Shown here piece by piece: positions 1 to 3,912 of a stretch of DNA of 5,557 nucleotides. The stretch lies in contig JAFQOC010000037.1 in assembly GCA_017420845.1 (NCBI GenBank), forward strand, positions 1 to 5,557, given 5' to 3'. The notes under the pieces are model-generated. The model worked only from the letters and a program-made list of their open reading frames with translations, made no database searches and was not told the DNA's origin. The first letter of the stretch is position 1, and each line of letters starts with the position of its first letter. Made by a program: the position numbers and the translations under genes. The stretch is from Clostridia bacterium. GTDB taxonomy: Bacteria; Bacillota; Clostridia; Oscillospirales; CAG-272.

Positions 1-129
1 GAGGTCGGGGGCAGTCTTGAAGATCAGAGACAGAATCACGGGGAAAGCTATCAGAACAACGGCAACAATAATGCCCCAGAGGCGTCCGTAGTAGTGGACG
101 CTATCCATATATGTCAGATTCTTTTTCAT
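1..129 (-). CDS. Membrane protein, N-terminal 43 residues only (cut by window edge); probable partner of DUF5058 protein
   Basis: The frame opens with ATG at 129-127 and stays open to the window edge, giving 43 residues that begin MKKNLTYMDSVHYYGRLW and continue with one strongly hydrophobic stretch (about residues 17-37, GIIVAVVLIAFPVILSLIF). That is a membrane segment without a signal-peptide cleavage site, so I read it as the first transmembrane helix of an integral membrane protein. A GGAGG Shine-Dalgarno at 142-138 sits 8 nt before the ATG, inside the last codons of the DUF5058 gene. One base separates that gene's TGA from this ATG, so the two are almost certainly co-translated. The length and function of the rest cannot be seen. 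The tight coupling suggests a subunit of the same membrane complex, which is inference. The start is secure because of the ribosome binding site. Confidence 0.85.
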   Translation of the reverse strand, partial: MKKNLTYMDSVHYYGRLWGIIVAVVLIAFPVILSLIFKTAPDL

Positions 130-130
130 A

Positions 131-871
131 TCAAGCACCTCCAAGCAGAGCGGTCAGGGGAATGGCGGAGGCCATACCCGCGATGAGACTCATGGGCAGA
201 GCGTAGTCAGTCATCCAGCGGATCTTGGCCTTGGTGGCAATGAGTCCGCAGACCGCCATGACCACGGCGGCCACGGCCATGACGCAAACGGGGATAAGTC
301 CGCTCAGATCCCCCTTGAAGACCAGACCCACGTCACAGAAAACGTAGCCCAGGAAAGCCGAGATCATACCCAAGAACATGGCGTTGTTGAAGATCTCGCC
401 CCACTTCTTGTCCTTCATGCCGATCTTGCCCATGCTGGTCTGCAGCTTTTTTGTGACGAAGGGCACAAGGATCAGACCCGCGGCGATGCCCACGGTCATG
501 ACCCAGGCGATGGTGATGTAGATGGCGGGGTCGGTCACGGTGGCACCCGCGCTTGAGCCGGCGGCTTCAAGGGCGTTGCCCGCGGCTACGGTCTCGTAGG
601 TGATGGAGCCGATGACAGACAGGCGGAGCCAGGGCAGGGCCACACCCAGGGACTTGGACAGAGCCACCACGCCCACCAGCACGGCTACGGCGGGGGCGAT
701 GGTGAAGACCGCCGCCGAGGTAATGGTCTTTTTCACGGTTGCCTTAGAGAGTCCCAGCTCCTTTGCCCGTTTGACGGCACGGGCCAGAAAGAACACCGAC
801 TGGGCTACGACCAGGGCGATAATAGCGCCCACCAGGACGTATAGGATGGGATGGTTGACGTTGAATTGCAT
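131..871 (-). CDS. DUF5058 family integral membrane protein
   Basis: This 246-residue polytopic membrane protein has about six or seven hydrophobic segments, near residues 8-30, 51-74, 80-92 (weak), 115-138, 162-184, 190-211 and 220-243. A polar, lysine-rich loop lies at about 139-160 (KKLQTSMGKIGMKDKKWGE). The overall pattern, including the WLRLSVIGSITYE stretch at about residue 81, matches my recollection of the DUF5058 family of Firmicutes, whose function is not established. ATG at 871 is preceded by AGGAGG (885-880) at 8-nt spacing. A consensus promoter lies just upstream and a terminator separates it from the previous operon, so this gene opens its own transcription unit. It is followed after one base by a second membrane protein gene whose ribosome binding site lies in its final codons. 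I infer a heteromeric membrane complex, perhaps a transporter; no substrate can be read from the sequence. CDS very sure, family name fairly sure. Confidence 0.9.
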   Translation of the reverse strand: MQFNVNHPILYVLVGAIIALVVAQSVFFLARAVKRAKELGLSKATVKKTITSAAVFTIAPAVAVLVGVVALSKSLGVALPWLRLSVIGSITYETVAAGNALEAAGSSAGATVTDPAIYITIAWVMTVGIAAGLILVPFVTKKLQTSMGKIGMKDKKWGEIFNNAMFLGMISAFLGYVFCDVGLVFKGDLSGLIPVCVMAVAAVVMAVCGLIATKAKIRWMTDYALPMSLIAGMASAIPLTALLGGA

Positions 872-927
872 ACGCGTTGCCTCCTATGTGTGCCTTTCCC
901 CGCAAAAGGAACGGCAGATTATGCTTT

Positions 928-956
928 ATTATAGCACGAATGGGCGTTTTTTGCAA
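928..956 (-). promoter_or_regulatory. Consensus sigma-A promoter of the DUF5058 operon
   Basis: On the minus strand a -35 box TTGCAA (956-951) is separated by exactly 17 nt from a perfect -10 box TATAAT (933-928). The -10 is preceded by TGC, an extended -10 element. Initiation would fall near 921, leaving a leader of about 50 nt before the ATG at 871. A/T tracts lie directly upstream (970-1010) and could act as an UP element. Confidence 0.92.
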
Positions 957-1003
957 GACGAATGACGACTTTTCAGAAAAAAACGGCTTTTTTATGAGAA
1001 ATC

Positions 1004-1033
1004 AAAAAAAGACCGCCTCACGGGGAGACGGTC
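1004..1033 (-). terminator. Rho-independent terminator closing the four-gene operon
   Basis: On the minus strand GACCGTCTC (1033-1025) and GAGGCGGTC (1019-1011) form a 9-bp stem with a 5-nt CCCGT loop, followed immediately by seven T residues (1010-1004). One pair is a G-U wobble in the minus-strand RNA and would be a C-A mismatch in the plus-strand RNA, so the element works in the minus direction. It starts 14 nt after the stop codon at 1050-1048 and insulates the operon from the promoter downstream. Confidence 0.95.
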
Positions 1034-1047
1034 TCAAGGAACCGGGG

Positions 1048-1599
1048 CTACTCAAAGGCCAGACAGAGCCGCGACTCCGCCCCCTTTCGCGTGCCGTCCA
1101 AGGCGGGGTCGGACTCATGGGTGAAGACGATGACCCAATCCAGGGTGGTATCGAAGACGTACAAATCGTCGGGGAGGATGGCGTCCGCCATACAGCGGTT
1201 TTCTTCCCAAAACAGGCGGGCGGACTCGAACCACTCGTACTCGATGCGGTCAGCCAGCTCCTTCGGGTCAGCCATGGCCACGAAATCGCAGACCTGACGG
1301 CCGCGGTAGGTCAGGGAGCAGGGCTTGTGGGAGGACTCGGACTCAGACATGAACAGGACAGTACCCTCCCGCTTCCGCAGAAGGGACAGGGCGGCGGCGA
1401 AATCCACCTCGGGCAGGTCGGGGGACATTTTATCCCACAGGTAGGACTCGTCGTACCACTCATGAAAATCCAATCCATGAGCTTCCAGCTCCTCCCCAAG
1501 GGTGGGATGTACCGTGAGCAGATCCTCTTTGCTCAGAACGAAGGCATCCATGAAGTCCTTCCGCATGACCGAAGGGAGAACGAACAACTCAAGCCTCAC
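1048..1599 (-). CDS. Unrecognised soluble 183-residue protein, last gene of the operon
   Basis: I do not recognise this family with confidence. The product is an acidic protein with no signal peptide and no membrane segment, so probably cytoplasmic. It is rich in aromatic residues: an HEWYDESYLWDKM stretch at about 46-58 and an EYEWFESARLFWEEN helix at about 120-134. The most family-like part is near the C terminus, LPDDLYVFDTTLDWVIVFTHE at about 142-162, which looks like two adjacent beta strands ending in a His-Glu pair. Similar 'D-x-S/T-x-x-W-x-x-x-x-T-H-E' endings occur in several uncharacterised small proteins of Firmicutes. The start is GTG at 1599, with AGGAGG (1613-1608) 8 nt upstream. 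That site is formed by the last codons of the NTP pyrophosphohydrolase gene, whose TGA lies only 3 nt before this start, so the two genes are translationally coupled. A terminator follows 14 nt after the stop. Confidence 0.85.
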   Translation of the reverse strand: MRLELFVLPSVMRKDFMDAFVLSKEDLLTVHPTLGEELEAHGLDFHEWYDESYLWDKMSPDLPEVDFAAALSLLRKREGTVLFMSESESSHKPCSLTYRGRQVCDFVAMADPKELADRIEYEWFESARLFWEENRCMADAILPDDLYVFDTTLDWVIVFTHESDPALDGTRKGAESRLCLAFE

Positions 1600-1602
1600 G
1601 GG

Positions 1603-1926
1603 TCAGTCCTCCTCGGTCACGGACTTCAAAAGGATCCGATCCGCAAAACCGCCCCGCTCGGCCGCCTTCCTCGCCCGAAGTGCCTCCAGCTCGGAAACAC
1701 TATACCCCCTTGCGGCGGCGCAGGCATAGATGACCTCCAGAAGATCGGCCAGCTCCTCCAAATTCTGATCCTTCTTGTATTCGGCCAGCTCCTCCTCCAG
1801 CTTGGCATCCAGCATGGAAAGATACGCGGCGTCGGAGAGGATCTCGGTCTCGCAGACGGCCCCCCTCGCGGAAATGATCTCGGGAATGCGGTCACGCACC
1901 AGCTTGTTGTACATTTTGGTGGCCAT
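1603..1926 (-). CDS. MazG-like all-alpha NTP pyrophosphohydrolase (house-cleaning type)
   Basis: The protein (107 residues from the chosen start) begins with the YNKLVRDRIPEII signature (residues 6-18) typical of small predicted non-canonical NTP pyrophosphatases related to MazG and HisE. The metal-binding pattern of the superfamily is present: EExxE at 45-49 (within LEEELAEY) and ExxD at 58-61 (EELAD), on the two central helices, followed by a GGFADRI motif at 92-98. The expected activity is hydrolysis of an NTP or dNTP to the monophosphate and pyrophosphate with Mg2+, in the cytoplasm; the true substrate is unknown. The frame extends to a GTG at 1935, but AGGAGG (1942-1937) would then be only 1 nt from the start. 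The ATG at 1926 gives 10-nt spacing and is preferred. The final codons, encoding Glu-Glu-Asp, form the ribosome binding site of the next gene. Single-domain length is normal for this group. Confidence 0.93.
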   Translation of the reverse strand: MATKMYNKLVRDRIPEIISARGAVCETEILSDAAYLSMLDAKLEEELAEYKKDQNLEELADLLEVIYACAAARGYSVSELEALRARKAAERGGFADRILLKSVTEED

Positions 1927-1935
1927 AGGGCTCAC

Positions 1936-1943
1936 TCCTCCTT
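1936..1943 (-). promoter_or_regulatory. Ribosome binding site deciding the NTP pyrophosphohydrolase start
   Basis: AAGGAGGA on the minus strand lies directly before a GTG at 1935 and 10 nt (measured from AGGAGG) before the ATG at 1926. The GTG is too close for normal initiation, so the ATG start is preferred. Confidence 0.8.
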
Positions 1944-1971
1944 ATGGGAAAATTTTCGGGTTGGATATGCG

Positions 1972-2523
1972 TTACTTGACCATACCGTAGCCGCCGGCGT
2001 ACTTGCTGACCTCGGACACGGCCACGAATACCTTGCCGTCGCAGGCCTTGCGGATCTCACGGAGGGTCTTGGGTGTCTCCTTACGGGGGAGGACCACGAA
2101 GATCATGTTCATCTTTTCCTGGGAGCCACGGCCCTCAAAGACGGTGTAGCCCATACCGTTTTCCTTGAGGTAGGCGGTGATTTTGGCGGTGCTGTCGTCC
2201 GAGGCGATGAGCTCCAGGTTGGAGGTGCCCAGGGCGATCTTGCTCTCCAGGGTGGAGCCCAGGTACAGACCCGTGGCGTACCCCACGCAGTAAAACGCCA
2301 GGAGCAGGATGTTGTCACCCAGAGTACCGATGAGGGTGGAAATGACCAGACCCCAGATGGTGCATTCGATAAAGCCGAGGCCGGCAGCCTTGAGGCGCTG
2401 ACCCTTGACCATCATGCAGGTCTTGAGGGATTGGATGGTGATCTCAATGACCTTGGCGGCACAGACCAAAAGGCAGACGAGGATGGGGGATATGCCCCGC
2501 AGGGTATCGAGGAATTCGGACAT
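1972..2523 (-). CDS. UPF0316-type membrane protein with C-terminal DUF2179 domain (DUF5698/DUF2179)
   Basis: This 183-residue protein has three N-terminal membrane helices (about 10-30, 47-66 and 69-90) and a soluble C-terminal domain (about 105-183). The helix pattern with FIECTIWGLVIS near residue 51 and GYATGLYLGSTLESKIA near 81 is the hallmark of the UPF0316 family. The C-terminal part (DDSTAKITAYLKENGMGYTVFEGRG, then MNMIFVVLPRKE) fits DUF2179, the small alpha/beta domain also found at the end of YitT-type membrane proteins. The function of both parts is unknown; the domain is likely to face the cytoplasm and may sense a ligand (inference). The frame extends to a TTG at 2547, but AAAGGAG (2538-2532) sits 8 nt before the ATG at 2523, which I take as the start. 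It follows the upstream membrane-protein gene by 46 nt with no terminator between, so it is probably co-transcribed. Confidence 0.92.
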   Translation of the reverse strand: MSEFLDTLRGISPILVCLLVCAAKVIEITIQSLKTCMMVKGQRLKAAGLGFIECTIWGLVISTLIGTLGDNILLLAFYCVGYATGLYLGSTLESKIALGTSNLELIASDDSTAKITAYLKENGMGYTVFEGRGSQEKMNMIFVVLPRKETPKTLREIRKACDGKVFVAVSEVSKYAGGYGMVK

Positions 2524-2531
2524 GGTGTTGA

Positions 2532-2538
2532 CTCCTTT
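2532..2538 (-). promoter_or_regulatory. Ribosome binding site deciding the UPF0316/DUF2179 start
   Basis: AAAGGAG on the minus strand is 8 nt before ATG 2523. It lies downstream of the alternative TTG at 2547 and so rules that upstream start out. Confidence 0.85.
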
Positions 2539-2569
2539 ATGTGACAAGTTTTTTTAGCCGTGTGACCAA

Positions 2570-3139
2570 TTAGCCAAGGATCAGGAACGCCGCCGCAGAG
2601 AGCAGGAAAAACAATCCCGTAATGATCAGAAAGACCGTGCCTCCCCGGCGATAGCTGGGCTTATGAACACAGATCAAGGGACGGTCGGGGTCGATGTGAA
2701 CGGTAAGAGGCCCGTCCTCGTCCAACATACGGTCAAAAGCGGACTCCGAGTAGGCGTTGAGTCCCAGGCCCTCCAGCGTACGGCCCTCATGACGGTAGCG
2801 GAACCTCGGACGGATGGTGGTGACCCCTTTATGGCGCTGACCTTGAGAGCCGATGCACTGCGCCTCCACAGGCTGACGGCAGCGACGAAAGTCCCGTACC
2901 CCATCCGCGCCGAGGATCACCAGAAACAATCCGATGGGCGTGAATAACCCGAGCCCCACCAGCCGCTCCGACAAAACGACAGCATTGATGGCACACAGAA
3001 CGGCACCGGCCAAAAGAAGTATCCCGTTAGCCCGCCATAGCCGCCGTTTGCTCCGCTCCGCTGTCTTGGCGGCGGCATAAAAGAGCAAAATACCCATCAG
3101 GAGATAGGCGAAAAGAGACATGAGCGACATGGAACGCAT
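2570..3139 (-). CDS. Membrane protein with a DUF3592-like domain between helices 3 and 4
   Basis: The 189-residue protein has three N-terminal hydrophobic segments (about 6-24, 37-58 and 60-78), a soluble part (about 84-162) and a last helix (about 168-188). The soluble part has the layout of DUF3592-type domains: an early 'V-E-A-Q-C-I-G' strand, a 'P-R-F-R-Y-R-H-E-G-R' strand and a closing 'L-T-V-H-I-D-P-D-R-P' strand. In such domains the last element resembles 'V-x-Y-x-P-x-x-P'. The assignment is pattern recognition and only moderately sure; the family has no defined biochemical role. ATG at 3139 has GGAGG (3150-3146) 6 nt upstream. In-frame ATGs at 3130 and 3121 are possible but worse placed. 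This is the first gene after a consensus promoter, so it leads the four-gene operon. It contains an Arg-rich stretch (GVRDFRRCRQP, about 80-90) just after helix 3. Confidence 0.88.
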   Translation of the reverse strand: MRSMSLMSLFAYLLMGILLFYAAAKTAERSKRRLWRANGILLLAGAVLCAINAVVLSERLVGLGLFTPIGLFLVILGADGVRDFRRCRQPVEAQCIGSQGQRHKGVTTIRPRFRYRHEGRTLEGLGLNAYSESAFDRMLDEDGPLTVHIDPDRPLICVHKPSYRRGGTVFLIITGLFFLLSAAAFLILG

Positions 3140-3171
3140 GGAGGACCTCCGGAGTATGGATCTTTTCGTTC

Positions 3172-3200
3172 ATTATAACATAGATCCAACCAAAATGCAA
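3172..3200 (-). promoter_or_regulatory. Consensus sigma-A promoter of the four-gene operon
   Basis: The minus strand carries TTGCAT (-35, 3200-3195), a 17-nt spacer and a perfect TATAAT (-10, 3177-3172) preceded by TGT (extended -10). Initiation would be near 3165, giving a leader of about 25 nt before ATG 3139. The layout is the same as that of the DUF5058 promoter. Confidence 0.92.
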
Positions 3201-3259
3201 GTGTTTTTGTCACTATGCAGTCGGTGTTTCAAATGGAGGTTTATCGTTCCGCCCACCTC

Positions 3260-3300
3260 AAAAGCACAGCCAACGGCCGGAGCTTTCTCCGACCGTTGGC
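3260..3300 (-). terminator. Probable terminator of the HAD gene
   Basis: In the minus-strand RNA the arms 3300-3287 and 3282-3269 form a 14-bp stem with one G-U wobble and an AAAG tetraloop. The plus-strand RNA would have a C-A mismatch at that pair. A short run of four T (3263-3260) follows 5 nt after the stem, so the U-tract is weak. Position, 33 nt after the HAD stop codon and before the next promoter, supports a terminator role. Confidence 0.75.
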
Positions 3301-3323
3301 CCGGGGTATTGGCGTCACAGAGG

Positions 3324-3347
3324 CCCCTCGGCTCAATCACCGAGGGG
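3324..3347 (-). other. Perfect 8-bp inverted repeat spanning the HAD stop codon
   Basis: CCCCTCGG (3347-3340) and CCGAGGGG (3331-3324) on the minus strand are perfectly complementary, with an 8-nt loop containing the TGA stop (3335-3333). No T-run follows. It could be an accessory hairpin protecting the 3' end or assisting the terminator 24 nt downstream. Confidence 0.6.
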
Positions 3348-3812
3348 AGTCATCAAAAGCCGTATGGCCCTCTCCACGTGCTCCTCGCCCAGTCCTCGGC
3401 CTCGGTGGTAGCTCGTGCGGACCAGACGGTCGGCCAGATCGCCCCATCCGAAGGACATGTCATCCAGAATGACAAAGCTCTTCACCGCCTCCTTGTGGTC
3501 GATCAACCAGTCCCGCACTTCACAGTCCCGATTGTTGCCGGGGTAGGAGGGAGTTTTGTCGTAGATCTCCAAACCGTAGGCGGAAAACAGGTCGCCGATA
3601 TCGACCCACTCGGGAGCACAACGGGCAGGGTCGGAGTCCCAGTACACCCGCCAGGAGGTGGACAGGACAATGAGCGCCCCCGTCTCCTCCACGATGCGGC
3701 GGAGCAGAGGCAGACGGGTTTCGTCCACGTTGCCCATGGCCCGCGTACGACGCTCGGCATCGTATCGGGCAGAGTTCAGTACGCCGTCTATATCTAAAAA
3801 AAGAATCTTCAC
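3333..3812 (-). CDS. HAD-fold hydrolase of the 'Swiss Army Knife RNA repair'-type group
   Basis: This 159-residue single-domain protein has the haloacid-dehalogenase motifs: motif I FLDIDGVLN (nucleophile Asp7 and acid/base Asp9), motif II VLSTSWR (Ser/Thr 51-53) and the acidic pair of motif IV, FVILDD (Asp117-Asp118). The combination of DIDGVLN, STSWR and a late ILDD in a protein of about 150 residues without a large cap is characteristic of the HAD group named after Swiss Army Knife RNA-repair proteins; stand-alone members are common in bacteria. It is probably a cytoplasmic Mg2+-dependent phosphatase, with unknown substrate. Lys86 in YDKTP or a nearby Arg may be the motif III base (inference). 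The start is GTG at 3812, with AAAGGAGGAG (3827-3818) giving 7-nt spacing from AGGAGG. No clear promoter lies in the 100 nt upstream, so expression may depend on read-through from the preceding gene. Confidence 0.92.
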   Translation of the reverse strand: MKILFLDIDGVLNSARYDAERRTRAMGNVDETRLPLLRRIVEETGALIVLSTSWRVYWDSDPARCAPEWVDIGDLFSAYGLEIYDKTPSYPGNNRDCEVRDWLIDHKEAVKSFVILDDMSFGWGDLADRLVRTSYHRGRGLGEEHVERAIRLLMTPLGD

Positions 3813-3831
3813 GGCAGCTCCTCCTTTCTGT

Positions 3832-3848
3832 TACACGCATGTGCGTGC
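3832..3848. other. Alternating purine-pyrimidine tract with dyad symmetry upstream of the HAD gene
   Basis: Seventeen bases alternate strictly between pyrimidine and purine and contain the near-palindrome CACGCATGTGCGTG (3834-3847, 6-bp arms around a 2-nt centre). It lies between the terminator of the secreted enzyme gene and the HAD ribosome binding site. It could be an operator-like site or merely a Z-DNA-prone stretch; no regulator is identified. Confidence 0.4.
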
Positions 3849-3862
3849 TTAACGGATGGCGT

Positions 3863-3900
3863 AAAATGGGGGAGCGTCGCAAATACCGCGGTGCTCCCCC
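3863..3900 (-). terminator. Probable rho-independent terminator of the secreted enzyme gene
   Basis: On the minus strand GGGGGAGC (3900-3893) pairs perfectly with GCTCCCCC (3875-3868) across a 17-nt loop that may pair further (CGC with GCG). It is followed by ATTTT (3867-3863). It starts 12 nt after the TGA at 3915-3913. The short U-tract may allow some read-through into the HAD gene. Confidence 0.78.
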
Positions 3901-3912
3901 TCTGTTATGGAA

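Noticed and set aside
600..965. A 121-codon open frame on the plus strand opposite DUF5058
   Set aside because: It is antisense to a well-supported membrane protein and its promoter, with an Arg/Thr-rich composition typical of a shadow frame.
877..2544. A 555-codon open frame on the plus strand
   Set aside because: It runs antisense through four minus-strand genes that each have ribosome binding sites and recognisable domains. Its translation is Gly/His/Gln-rich without domains, the usual shadow of GC-rich coding DNA, and it crosses a terminator and a promoter.
2524..2547. An eight-residue N-terminal extension of the UPF0316/DUF2179 protein from TTG 2547
   Set aside because: The Shine-Dalgarno lies inside the extension and is ideally spaced for the ATG at 2523.
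3140..3332. A small RNA gene or riboswitch in the longest intergenic region
   Set aside because: The hairpins are explained as the 3' end of the HAD transcript and the promoter lies only about 25 nt before the next gene's start, which leaves no room for a riboswitch.
3120..3797. A 225-codon open frame on the plus strand
   Set aside because: It is antisense to the HAD gene and to the promoter/terminator region, has no ribosome binding site and no protein-like pattern.
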